This document shows positions 46,211 to 58,253 of a DNA stretch of 64,000 bases, in pieces; positions within the stretch are counted from its first letter, which is position 1, and every line of letters begins with the position of its first letter. Made by a program: the position numbers and the translations under genes. The DNA comes from Sipunculus nudus. Lineage: Eukaryota; Annelida; Sipuncula; Golfingiida; Sipunculidae. Location: the NCBI GenBank assembly GCA_026874595.1, contig CM049322.1, positions 35,769,840 to 35,833,839 of the forward strand. Reading direction: 5' to 3'. The notes beneath the pieces were generated by a model that saw only the letters and a program-made list of their open reading frames with translations, ran no database searches and was not told the DNA's origin.

Positions 46211-46712
46211 AGCTCAGCTGACTGTGAGTCAACTGAGGTATAGGAATGACGCTTCATCCGTCCGGCGGTCTGGTCATCCGGCCGTCTGGCCGTCCATTAG
46301 CAGGGCACAAATCGTAACTGCTGGACCTAGAAATTTCTAAGTTAATATCCAGGGAGGTCAATAAAAAATCTCCTTGGAAACCTGAAAGTAGGTCACTGCG
46401 ACCTATATCCTCTGAGCTATGGGGCTTGAAAGTACCCCCCAGAATAATCAAAAATATAATACAAAACCTCCAATATATCTATAATTAATGCATGGATTGT
46501 CATGAATCTTGCCTTAAATATTGACCATGACTAGTTTTGTCAGATCTCAAAAAGTGGTGGCACCACCTGTATTTTTTGATATTTTAATGAATATTTTTTT
46601 TATTATTTTTACTATAAAATGACAACAATCATGTCAGTTTTTTCAGCTGTAATTACATCTAGTGTCCCAAAACCTGGTGTGTTTATTGATCACAAGTGGA
46701 TTTGTTATCACC

Positions 46713-46745
<33 letters not shown>

Positions 46746-47194
46746 CATCCGTCCATCCACACAAATTTGTTTCCAGATGATTACTCGAGGTTGTATTGAC
46801 ACATGGATATCAAACTTGACTTACACATGGCCCACCACTAATGAAAGAACCTATATGATTTTGGGGTCATAAGGTCAATGGTAAAGGTCACAAGACTCAC
46901 TTAATTAAAAAGATTATGGCTGCATTTTAAGCCAAGCTTTTCATCCCAATCTTTCATCTTGCGCATTTATCTGACTTGCCAGTATGGATAGAGCATAAAT
47001 TAATTTGGGGTCACATGGTCAAAGGTCAAGCTCACAGGGGCCATCTGTTCACAAATTAGTTTCCAGATGATAACTCCAGTTTAGTTTGACATATTGGTTT
47101 CAAACTTAATTTATAAATGGCCCACCACTAAAGTAAGAACCATGTCGATTCTGGGGTCCAATGGACAGAGGTCAAGGTCACAGGACCCATCTTT
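46211..47194 (+). mobile_element. Family A HINE-like element, 5' part (continues at 52695)
   Basis: Left end AGCTCAGCTGACTGTGAG after T9, the CCGTCCGGCGG region, GGCACAAATCGTAAC, then a CTGT microsatellite (46713-46755) and GGTCA-containing core units of about 150 bp. The core text stops in mid-unit at the TTAA at 47195. Confidence 0.75.
46713..46755. repeat. (CTGT)n microsatellite
   Basis: CTGTCTGTCTGTTTGTCTGT tract followed by CCATCCGTCC. Confidence 0.85.
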
Positions 47195-48337
47195 TTAAGC
47201 CTTTAAACTCCAATACCGCCTTGGCGGGCGCACGGTTTGTCACAGGCCTAGAATTCAAAGGCGCCCGCCAGGGCGCGCTAAAGCCCATTTTACATACCCG
47301 TATTTGGGGCAAGTTTTGGGGGTGAAATATCTATTGTCATCTTTCATATTTGTACTTAAATGAAAGAGCAGAACGTCAAGAGTTGTTCTAACATGTGACC
47401 AAGATCCAAACTGGCGCGGACGCCGACTTGTTGGAAAAAAATAAAAATGATTGACTTTCACTCACGTGGCCTTGTTACGTGGGCCCTGGTAACATGTCGC
47501 CTGCGAGAGTAAAATCAGACACTTTCGCTAAATTCATCAGAAATCGGTAAATCACTAAATGTTGGCTATCAATTCCAGTGAGAAAACCAAGTGCAATGTG
47601 TTTACAGAGTTAACTTCCTTTAAATATTTCCAAGATCATATATTATCCCTTTTTTTATTGGTTTAACTTGTGACCAATGATCGCCGTCCGACTGACTGAC
47701 GCGTTTGACGGACACCACGCACGTGATCTGAGTAACCTCCTAATTGTGTCATGTAATGGCACTGGAAAACCATGTTTTACCGATATCATATAATAAGATG
47801 AGTATTTATTTTAAATATTAACTTATTTTCAAAAATAAAAATCGAAGATACTGTCATATATCATGTCGTATATATATGTGATGTCTGATTGTTTACTAGT
47901 GATCATTTCTGTGCAAAACATTCTATGTACAATCGTTATCGGGCACAATCGGCCGTGCACAAGAACTGTCAATCATTCTAAGAGACTTTATGAATTGAAA
48001 ATTATATTGATACCGTCTTAACTTAGAAAGAGCCAGATAATTTATGGATATAGTTAATTTTCCAGTGTAAAATATAATGATAATATACTTCATGAAATAT
48101 TGATGTAATTATTATACGACGTACGTGGAAGTGCACGCTTACACCCAGATCCTTGAATATGTAAGACAAGACAGTAAGTGACTTGTACGCTTGAACAAAT
48201 ATGTATTAATACGGTTTCAACACATACTGAACAGATTTTACAAATTTGTATATATGTAGTCCTTTCTGTATATGTATAGGCTACATGTGTACGTGCACGT
48301 GTGCGCGCTTTTGTTTGTGCATGTGTGTGTATATAGG

Positions 48338-48340
<3 letters not shown>

Positions 48341-48374
<34 letters not shown>
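48341..48374. repeat. (AT)n microsatellite inside the TTAA insertion
   Basis: 34 bp of pure AT dinucleotide flanked by TATAGGCCT and TACACATG. Confidence 0.9.
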
Positions 48375-48380
<6 letters not shown>

Positions 48381-50480
48381 GTATATAGTATGTGCGTATT
48401 ATAATTTTCATTAGTGATTGAAAAAAGCACTGTCACTGCCAGTGAAACAGATTTTGGGAGGAGCTGCAAAACATCCTTAAATATATATGGCACGTAGCAA
48501 ATAAAATTATAAAACTATAACCTATTATATTATGAATTGAAGTAAATAATTTTTTGGTAATACATGTTTGCCTATACTAGGCTATTCATTGTTGTTCATT
48601 CGCTGCCTATATTCATAAAAAATACATAGTGTATACCGCAGACCGCCTGCATATATATCGCATATTCCGTGCGCCCGGTATAAACGCCGCTTTATATTGA
48701 TATCGCTCTCAAAACCCAGTCACCGTGCATGCATGGCCCAGGGATTAAATATGGAAAATGTGTCTTGGTCATGATAATCCTTTAAAGTCATACGGCGGAG
48801 TCAGCCTCAGTCATGATACATGCAGGACAAATGAATAAAATGCATTTGCCAATCTTAAATTAGAAGCTATAGCGTGTATATATATAGTGACGGTGACACA
48901 GTGAAAGTAAAATATAAAGACCGAAGATGCGGACTTTCGATATGCATGCGCATGGTGTATTCAAAATGACGAGCAACCATGCAGGTGGACAAATTAGACT
49001 GAAATATAATTGTACCTTTCCATTGCTGTAAGATAAGATTTAAAAGACGCAGGTATACAAATATATCTATATTGCAAAATGTTTGATGGCTTTGTCTCAA
49101 ACTTGCCCCTTTCGAAGACCTAAAATACCACAAGGTGTCGGCTTCTATTTTTACCCATCCGACCTTGTCATTTTCACGTTTGATTGACAGTTTTATTAGC
49201 ACACGGAAATTTTCTTATCACACAGAAGATTTTAGCGGAAAGACAGCACACATCATGTGGCCAACCAGGCAGGGATTCGGAGTGGAAATTACTACTTTAA
49301 ATTGGCACCTATTACATTAATCAACAAAGGATATCATTTACAATGTTCGGGAACCGAACGACATGTATAATTGCAAGGTGTAGGTCATGGTCCGCGTCTC
49401 TACAGCTGACGGGACTGGTGAATACAAAATAAATAAATAAACAAACACCCAAGGGATCATAACTTATTAGAAGTTTTTGGAACATTCCAGGCGCTTCTTT
49501 AGAATTATTGAATTGTTGCTGCATGTTGTTTTATGATTAACTGGAACTCTGCATCTCCGTGAAATCACCACCTTGCAGCCTGGGGAGACCGCATGCATTC
49601 CTGCTGAAGCTGAAGTTTTATCAGCAGTGCATGACTTATGCATTCTGACTATATGAAGGCTTAAATGTACAAAGTTGCATACGGAGGTTACCAGATTAGA
49701 TATATGATTTGAAGTTAGGTCTCGTGTATACATCTAGTTAACCAAGGAATTGTGCGTCTCAAAATTATTAAATAAATTTCCTACTTTTCTTCAAGTGAAG
49801 TTGAATTGAATAAATGTAATTATATATTATATTTCCATTTTATATTAATTTCATAACGTAATTATGCTTCATTTAAATGTCACTGAAATAAAGTGCAAAT
49901 TGAAGACCTGGATAAGTAAGTGCATAAAGATATGTACGTGCAATTTTCCTCTAAGATACCAGAATGTACTGCTATGTAATCATAGTAACTAGGCATAATT
50001 TTGATAGGCATTGTTGGACATACGTAGGCCTATATATTTGAATAACATAACATACATTAAAATGTACTGTGAAAAACATGTTTCTTTGGTGTTACTTCAC
50101 AGTTTAGTATCGTTTTCCCACGTTTATAAACTTTGGTATTATGTGCATTATCCCAATAGCACATTTTAAAAACACCTTTCCAACAATAAAAAATATTGAT
50201 TTTCCGTTATTTTATATTCTTGTTAATAACGATTTGTTTACATTAATGTGCATATATATTATATATGTAATGAATTATTGTTCTACTATCTAAGTACTAT
50301 CAGTACGTGTTCTCGTTGTTTCTGATCCCTGCGGGAAAGAATCCCTTCTAATGCATATACATATATTGCATGACGTGAAAGGATGTTTCCAGGTAACTCC
50401 AACAAACAGCCCCCCCCCCCCAAAAAAAAAAAAGAATAATTCGACCGCCAGTCGGCACTGCATCTCATGATGCCTCTTAT

Positions 50481-50580
50481 AATAAACACGCCAGACTTAG
50501 TCACGTGAACCTTGTCCATTTAAAAGACTTTACAAAGTAAACACGCCAGACCCATTCACGTGAACCTTGCCGATGTAAAA
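50481..50580. repeat. 55-bp direct repeat containing CACGTG
   Basis: AACACGCCAGAC, then TCACGTGAACCTTG, recurs at 50485 and 50540. Each copy has a CACGTG E-box. Inside the TTAA insertion. Confidence 0.75.
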
Positions 50581-51039
50581 GTAGACGCGATTGGGTGAGA
50601 AAAGTTTGCAGCGTCAGTGCGTCATCGCTGGCTGAGGGATGACGCGGTTGAATTGGACCATTCAGGAAAGAAACCCAAACAGACGTGTCGTCTAGCATCT
50701 TAATTGCTAAGTAAAAGTTTTAATTTATTTTTATTTTTCCGTTATATTGACTAGATAGGTTAATCCTGCGACTAAAGTCCGCAAAACCGCGTCATTAATG
50801 TACCTTGTGTGCTACACATTGCTGAATTCACTCATTATCGCTCAATCACCGTCAGCCGCGAAGGGGCGGGTACTTCAAAAGAAATTGCATGGATACCCGC
50901 AATTAGGAAAATAACAGTTTTCACAAGTGTAAGACATATTTGTTTTGATTTTTATTTCAAATTTTAGTACATTTGCACTGTGTAGAATGGGAAAGATTTG
51001 GATATATCAACGTTTATAAAGGCTAATCGTTGATCGAAC

Positions 51040-52500
51040 CAAGTGCACACCTGTTTACCTGTCGCACCTGGATTTTTACCTGTGCAGATAAACGCGACAT
51101 ACCAACTAAACAGCAATTTTATTATTGCATTAAATGTAAACAAACAGAGTAGACACAATTTTTCCAGATTTTATTTTATAATCTGACGGCGATTTGTTTT
51201 TGCCTGCACATGTTAAAATATATTAATTTGACATAAAAAGGTGTATTACAGGTAACCAGATAATTTGTGCATTTTACACCCATAAATTATATATTTTGCA
51301 CATTGTACAAAAGTAAATAGTTTTTATTGTGATGTTCCTAATAACAAGTGCAATATATAATTTAAATTTAAAAAATGAGAATTTACCTTTATTTACCTGA
51401 TCTTACCTGTGCAGGTGAGTAAACTTTTACAGGTAGCAATTGGCAAAATTGAAATGCACAAGTCTCATGGCTGTGCAGTTAATTAAAAGATAGCTTCTGC
51501 ATATTGTTTTGACTCCTTCAAAAATTTCCTTTCCACTTTTAAAATGAAAAGTTGTCTTTATATTTTGTACTTACAAAGGTAATTAAATCTGTTTAAGATC
51601 AAAGGTATCATTTCAGGTAACCCAATAAATAGTGCAGTTAGTACCTGTAATTCATAAATTTTACACATGGCACTCAAAATTAAGTTGTTTGTTTTTTTTT
51701 GTTCTCCCTAATTACATGTATAAAATATATACTTCATTAAAAAATAATTTATCTGGATTTACCTTAACTCACCTGTACAGGTGAGTATGTTTTTATGTGT
51801 AACTGTAACCAAAATTATCAATTTATGTTTTACATGTCTGAAAAATCAAGATATAATGGTTTTACACAGTTGACACTTGTTTATCCCTATTCTCACCAGC
51901 CACTTTTCAGCATGATTTTGTCACTGTCACAGGTAATTAGATCAGTTGAAGAACAAAGGTACTATTCACATAGGTAACTTAATTACTGTATTAAAAGCAC
52001 CTGTTCTTATATCAAAATTAATTATACAGTCCATAAATAGAGAAGGTATTAATTTATAGTAACTATAATGATGAACAAGGTGTTTGCGTACATATTCAGA
52101 AAAAAAAATAATTTACCTTTTCTTACCTGTACAGGTAAACATATGTGTTATATGTCAATAGTCATAGAATGTGCTCTTTTGGTCAGCAAGCTTTTCAGGT
52201 GAAAAATATATGATTCCCACAGAAAAATCCAATTTTACTAGCACATTCTGGTTCTTCGGTGGTTCCTTTTCCAGTGTTAAACCAAATCATTTACCTTTTT
52301 CTTACCTTTAATATATAATTACCTTAGAGTGAAAAAAAATCCTTACATTTCCCTTTTTTTATCAAATGGTTCATGGGTTACCTGAACAGGATGAAAGGGG
52401 TCATTTTGGTGATATACCAGTGAGTGGAAATACAGGTAGTACAGATTTACCTGTTTTTACCTGTATATACCTTAGTTACATACATATCAAACCAGGTATG
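51040..52500. repeat. Diverged tandem repeats, about 330-366 bp, with the palindrome TTACCTGTACAGGTAA
   Basis: Palindromic cores at 51076 (TTACCTGTGCAGATAA), 51403 (TTACCTGTGCAGGTGA), 51770 (CACCTGTACAGGTG) and 52123 (TTACCTGTACAGGTAA, perfect), with a half site near 52456. Each is preceded by T-rich ATTTACCTTT...TTACC text. Confidence 0.65.
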
Positions 52501-52694
52501 TAGAAAATAAATAAAATAACATGAAGGACATATACCTGACAGTAAAAGCTGAAAATTTCACAAAGATACCTTTAACGGTTACTGAGTAAGTGTCTCTTAT
52601 ATAGATTCATGTCAAAATGTGGAAAAAATGCAAAATAAATCTGAACAGTAGGAGTGTGACAATCCACAGGCTAATCTGAACAGTAAAGGGTTAA

Positions 52695-53234
52695 AAGGAA
52701 TGTGTATGCATTTGAAGCCAAACTTTTCATTGCTAACCTGCCACCAGGGGAAGATTCTTTTTGATTTTTGGGGCATAGGTCAAGGTCACAGGGCCCATCC
52801 ATTCACAAATTAGTTTATGGATGATAATTCTGCTTTGGATAGACAGACTGGCTTCAAACTTGATTTAATAATGACCAACCACATAAGTAAATTCATTTTG
52901 ATTTTCAGGGTCCAGCGATCTAAGTTAAGGGTCACAGAAGCCACATCTTTAAAAAGACTGTGGATGCTCTGTAACTTTCCAACGTTCACACATGGCTTAC
53001 TTGCCCAAGTGAGGAAACCTGCAGAATTTGAGGTTATCTGGTCAGAGGTCAAGGTCACTTTTTAAAAGATTGTTACAATAATCCTAATATTGCAAGTTCA
53101 AGGATATTAAGTTCTAAGATTTTTTGGTCACAAGGTCATTGGTTTAGGTCACAGGACTGTCATTCTGAAAAATTTCTTTTAAAAATTCTTATAGACAAAT
53201 TCAGCTGAGCGTCGAGACCCATGGGTCCCTAGTT
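52695..53234 (+). mobile_element. Family A HINE-like element, 3' part (continuation of 46211-47194)
   Basis: Core units AGGTCAAGGTCACAGGGCCC resume in register with the 5' part. It ends TCAGCTGAGCGTCGAG-ACCCATGGGT-CCCTAGTT. The right flank (TGCACCCATGCCAGAATTTC) is family B text, so this element had inserted into family B. Confidence 0.7.
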
Positions 53235-53411
53235 GTCTTGCGTGCACCCATGCCAGAATTTCAGCAGTGATGTTTGTGTAATCGTTTCTTATTCAAAATG
53301 TTTTGTACCTGCATTGTTCATATACATGAGAAGTAATGGTTCAGCATTGAAGCATTATACCTGGTGTATTTTCCAATGCACAGGTTCGCATTAGGCCTGT
53401 AGGCCTTGTTT
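53235..53411 (+). repeat. Family B right end
   Basis: Matches 33495-33672 closely: TTTCAGCAGTGATGTTTGTG, GAAGTAATGGT(T/C)CAGCATTGA, GCACAGGTTCGCATT, AGGCCTGTAGGCCT, TGTT. Confidence 0.75.
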
Positions 53412-53748
53412 TTATTTTTTTATGATTTTTTTCTCTATTTTTGAGACCTCAAAAGATGCCATCATCTGTTAACAGGGCACAAATTGTAATGACTGGACCT
53501 AGAATTTTATTTTTTGACATGCTGGGAAGCCCCTGAAAAGTCATCTTGTAAACCTTGAAAATAGGTCTCTGTTACCCATATCCTTCATGTTACAGAGCTC
53601 CATAGTACCCCAATGAATATTGGATGATTTTTACAAAAGGTCAAGTTTTGAAAAAGTATTTCATTCAAATTTGGCATTCAGATGATAAAATTACTTTTGT
53701 CAATGTCTTCCTGGTCAGCTGAGTGTCATGACCCCTGGGTCACTTGTT
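53412..53748 (+). repeat. Solo family A right end, close match to 61450-61716
   Basis: Nearly base-for-base the same as 61450-61716 (TACTTTTGTCAATGTCTTCC, GTCAGCTGAG(T/C)GTCATGACCC, CTGGGTCACTTGTT), which suggests recent duplication of this 3' part. Confidence 0.75.
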
Positions 53749-53982
53749 ACATTCCCCTTCTGGAATTGTATCAGGCATTTTAAATTCCCATTATCAAAAA
53801 TAAATTCCTCAGGAAACCAGGAATTTACATATTTGACTCCTGTTTGAAAGGTACATGTCAAACATGTACTTGAAAAATTAATAAGCACTTATCAAATAAA
53901 GGTCAAGCATGTTATCATGGAAGTCTTATACCTGGTATATTTCCCAATGCATAGGTTCGCATTAGGCCTGTAGGCCTTGTTA
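53749..53982 (+). repeat. Second family B right end
   Basis: Ends GCATAGGTTCGCATT-AGGCCTGTAGGCCT-TGTT at 53982. Confidence 0.65.
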
Positions 53983-54265
53983 AATTATTTCAACATGTTT
54001 GTGATTATGAATATGACTTGTGATTTTCTTGAATAAAATCAATGTATGCTGCATGTTTCTCATTTGGAAAGTTATAGTTTAATATTTTCACATATTTGCT
54101 GATTAGCTGAGTAACATGACCCATTTGTCTTTACCTTATTTCTAAGAATAAAATAAATAAATAATATTTAAAAAAATCTAAAGATTAATAGTTCAGATCA
54201 AAAACAGTTTTGTCATAAAAAAGATTATATGAATAAAACTTTGATGCATTTCTATATTTACAAAG

Positions 54266-54445
54266 GGTTGGAGGATAAAATGACAGAACAGGGTGAAAAA
54301 ATCTGTGAATCTGTCAAGGCTGAAGGAGAAAAAACCCGTCAGTTGACTGTTGCAGAAGGGGAGAAAACCCGGGATACTTTAACAAAGGTATTTGGCAAGT
54401 ACGTCCAGGAACAGAGTCAGAAAATACAACAAGAGGCAAATGAAG
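54266..54445 (+). CDS. Candidate exon C: charged coiled-coil segment
   Basis: Acceptor TTTACAAAG, donor GTCAGT; 180 nt, phase 1 to 1. The peptide has repeated E-K-T-R and heptad-like spacing (EDKMTEQGEKICESVKAEGE, then EKTRDTLTKVFGKYVQEQSQ), so a helical coiled coil is likely. Coding-like composition and lack of repeat match make it the best of the loose exons in the right half. A frame that starts at an upstream ATG (54229) reads through the presumed intron. It cannot be joined to exon B in phase, so at least one exon is missing between them. Function unknown. Confidence 0.5.
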
Positions 54446-55168
54446 GTCAGTTACAGTGTTCATTTGTTACCCACTATTTTGCACAGAGTGAATGTAAGCT
54501 CCTTTTGTGGCCTGCAGAGAATGACAGACTGCAGCTGTCAGTGTGACTATTTCAGGTTAAGTTGTTCCTATCAAACAAAATTTTGACATGCAACATAGTT
54601 TAAATAATCAAATGCTATTGTCATTATTTTCAGCATGGAAATAGTGAAAAAAGTTTGCTGGAGCAAACCCTGCCATGTTTTTACTACGGGAAAAAGACTC
54701 AGGTCAACCAATCTTTATGCTCATTGGTTGAGTCAGTCATGTGATACAGAATTCCTCAATTTACATAAAATCAATGAATGACTCTAAATATGTGCTGTTC
54801 TGTTCACTGTGTGCAGGAAGCACCTGACTGAGCTGCTCAGCTGGTACACTTGCCCAGGGTAACTGGTGGCTGCTGATATATTGACTCCAATGTCCGTTCA
54901 TGACAGGATTTGGAGCCAAACATAACTCGTTGTCCGCATTAAGCAGGTGTCTGCTCAAGACAGGTCAATTTAAATCCGAAATGGGTCTGGATAATGGCTT
55001 AGTGTCCATGCATCGAAGCTGTCCACTCATCACGCAGTCCCCTCATGGCAGATCCTGCTGTATTGGCCTGAAATATTGCCTTGACCATGCATCTTTGATG
55101 GCTTTCTCCTACACAAGACTGGTGTGGCCATCTACAATGAATTTACATTAAGTATGTCCATGCTTATT
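54446..55168. other. Spacer with a family B core fragment
   Basis: 55050-55150 contains TATTGGCCTGAAATATTGCC and ACAAGACTGGTGTGGCCA, family B core text. The rest shows no feature. Confidence 0.45.
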
Positions 55169-58100
55169 AGCTCAGCTGACTTTCAGTCATGCTGAGCTAT
55201 AGCGATCACTCTTTGTCCGTCGTCCGTCTGTCCGTCTGTCTGTCCGTCTGTCCGTTAACCTGGCACAAATCGTAACCGCCAGACTTACAATCTTGTAACT
55301 TGACATTCTGAGAGGTCCATGAAAAATCTCCTTGGAAACCAGAAATTAGGTCTCTGTTACCCATATCCTTTGAGCTATTGGGCCCCAAAGTACCCCCCAG
55401 AATAGTAAAAAATTTCATACAAAAACTTCAATATCTCATTAACTACATCACTGATGGTCATGATTTTTGGCATACATATTGATCATGAGATGTTTTATCA
55501 GTTCCTGCAGACTGGTGGCGCCACCTGTATTTTTCGATTTTTTTGCGAATTTTTTTCTCTGTTTTTGAGACCTTTAAAAATGTGAACATCTGTTAACAGG
55601 GCACAAATCGTAAAGACTGGACCTAGAATCTTCATTTGTTGACACAGTGAGAGACCTATGAAAAGTCTCTGTGGAAACCAGAAATTAGGTCTCCGTTACC
55701 CAAATCCTTTGAGCTATGGGGCCCCAAAGTACCCCCAAGAATTGTCAAAGATTTCATAAAAAAACTTCAAAATCTCATTAACTACATCACTGATGGTCAT
55801 AATGTTTGGCATACATATTGATCATTAGATGTTTCATCAGTTTCTGCAGACTGGTGGCGCCACCTATATTTTTCGATATTTTACGAATTGTTTTCTCTAT
55901 TTTTAGACCTTTAAAAATGTGAACATCTGTTAACAGGGCACAAATCGTAAAGACTGGACCTAGAATCTTTATTCTTGACACACAGGGAGACCCATGAAAA
56001 GTCTCCATGGAAACCTGAAATTAGGTCTCTGTTACCCATATCCTTTGAGCTGTGTGGCTCCCAATTAACCCCCCAGAATAATGGAAAATTTGATAATAAA
56101 AAAACTGCAACATCTCAGTAACTACAACACTGATGGTCATGATTTTTAGCATACATATTGATCAAGAGGTGTTCCATCAGTTCCTGCAGTCTGGTGGCGC
56201 CACCTGTATTTTTTTCAAATTTTTATAATTTTTTTTCTCTATTTATGAGACCTTTAAGGATGTAGTTATCTGTCAACAGTGTACAAATCTTAACGACTGA
56301 ACCTAGAATCTTCATTCTTGACACATGGGGAGACCCATGAAAAGTCTCTATGGAAACCAGAAATTAGGTCTCCGTTACCCAAATCCTTTGAGCTATGGGG
56401 CCCCAAAGTACCCCCCAGAATTGTCAAAAATTTCATAAAAAAAACTTCAATATCTCATTAACTACATCACTGATGGTCATAATTTTTGGCATACATATTG
56501 ATCATTAGATGTTTCATCAGTTTCTGCAGACTGGTGGCACCACCTATATTTTTCGATATTTTATGAATTGTTTTCTCTATTTTTAGACCTTTAAAAATGT
56601 GAACATCTGTTAACAGGGCACAAATCTTAAAGGCTGGACCTAGAATCTTCATTCATGACACACAGGGAGACTCATGAAAAGTCTCCATGGAAACCTGAAA
56701 TTAGGTCTCTGTTACCCATATCCTTTGAGCTGTGGGGCTCCCAATTACCCCCCAGAATAATGGAAAATTTGATAAAAAGCCTGCAACATCTCAATAACTA
56801 AAACACTGATGGTCATGATTTTTGGCATACATATTGATCAAGAGGTGTTCCATCAGTTCCTGCAGTCTGGTATCCCCACCTGTATTTTTTCAAATTTTTA
56901 TAATTTTTTTTCTCTCTTTATGAATCCTTTAAGGATGTAGTTATCTGTCAACAGGGTACAAATCTTAACGACTAAACCTAGAATCTTCATTTTTGACACA
57001 CGGGGAGACCCATGAAAAGTCTCCATGGAAACCTGAAATTAGGTCTCTGTTACCCATATCCTTTGATCAATGGCACTCCAAAGTACAGCTCAGAATAATG
57101 GAAACTTTGATACCAAAGCTGAAGTATCTGAACAACTAATGCAGAGATCACCATGATTCCTTGGATGGATATTGTTTATGGAGTGTTTCATCAGTTTCTG
57201 CAGACTGATGGCATCACGTATATTTGTTTGGGTTTTTTTATGAATTTTTTCTCTACTTTTGCGACCTTAAAAGATATGAACATCTGTTAACAGGGCACAA
57301 ATTGTATAGACTGGACCTAGAATCTTCATTCTTGACACACAGGGAGATCCATGAAAAGTCTCCATGGAAAATGAAATTAGGTCTCTGTTACCCATATCCT
57401 TTAAGCTATAGGACTCCGAATTATCCCTAAGAATAATGAAAAATTTGACACAAAAACTGCAGTATCTCAATAACTACAACACTGATGGTCATGATTTTTG
57501 GCATACATATTGATCATGAGGTGTTCCATCAGTTTCTGCAGACTGGGTGCGCCACATCTATTTTTTCAAATTTTTACAAAAATTTTTTTGTCTATTTTTG
57601 AGACCTTTAAAGATGTGGTTATCTGTCAACAGGGTACAAATCATAACAACTGGACCTAAAACCTGCATTCTTGTCATGCAAGGAGGCCCATGAAAAGTGT
57701 CTGTGGAAACCTGAAATTAGGTCTCTGTTTCCCATATCCTTCAAGCTATGGGGCTCCGAAGTATCCCTCAGAATAATGAACAATTTGATACAAAAGCTGA
57801 AGTATCTGAACAACTAATGCAGAGATCACCATGATTCCTTGGATGGATATTGTTTATGGAGTGTTTCATCAGTTTCTGCAGACTGGTGGTTCCACCTATA
57901 TTTTATTCAATTTTTCTAATTTTTTTCTCTATTTTTGAGACCTTTAAGGATGCTGTCATCTGTTTACATGGCACAAGTTGTAACAACTAATGCTGAGATC
58001 ACCATGATTCTTTGCATGCATATTGACCATTAAGTCTTTTTATTAGTTTCTGCAGACTGGTGGAGCCACTTGAATTTTTTACGCATTTTTTCTCTATTTT

Positions 58101-58253
58101 TGAGATATATAAATACAGACACAATTTTGGCCTGTTGGTTAATCTGTTTGATGCTTCAGTTGAATGGGTATATACTACCATTCATATGATAAAATTTCCT
58201 TCTTGCGAATCTCTTTCCAGTCAGCTGAGCGTCATGACCCATGGGTCACTTGT
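55169..58253 (+). mobile_element. Family A HINE-like element, complete copy with about eight 340-bp core units
   Basis: Left end AGCTCAGCTGACTTTCAGTC, microsatellite GTCCGTCTGTCCGTC, then core units starting at (T)(T/C)AACAGGGCACAAAT near 55593, 55931, 56273, 56611, 56948, 57287, 57626 and 57963 (spacing 337-342). Alternate units are more alike than neighbours. The right end is GTCAGCTGAGCGTCATG-ACCCATGGGT-CACTTGTT at 58253. Perfect GGTGGCGCCACC lies at 55514, 55853 and 56193. Minus-strand frames inside are repeat shadows. Confidence 0.8.

Larger units (their letters stand above)
47195..52694. mobile_element. 5.5-kb piggyBac-like insertion with TTAA target duplication
   Basis: TTAA at 47195-47198 and 52691-52694 bracket 47199-52690. 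The ends are GCCTTTA on the left and, inverted, CCCTTTA on the right, as expected for piggyBac-type termini. Removing it and one TTAA restores an unbroken core unit of the host family A element: GGACCCATCTTT-TTAA-AAGGAATGTG matches the unit at about 46893-46960. No transposase frame is visible; the longest minus-strand frame (111 codons, 48867-49202) has no known domain. It is probably a non-autonomous or decayed element, or one carrying captured DNA. Confidence 0.75.

Noticed and set aside
48867-49202. 111-codon minus-strand frame in the TTAA insertion, checked as a transposase fragment
   Set aside because: No acidic catalytic pattern or Cys-rich C-terminus of piggyBac transposases.
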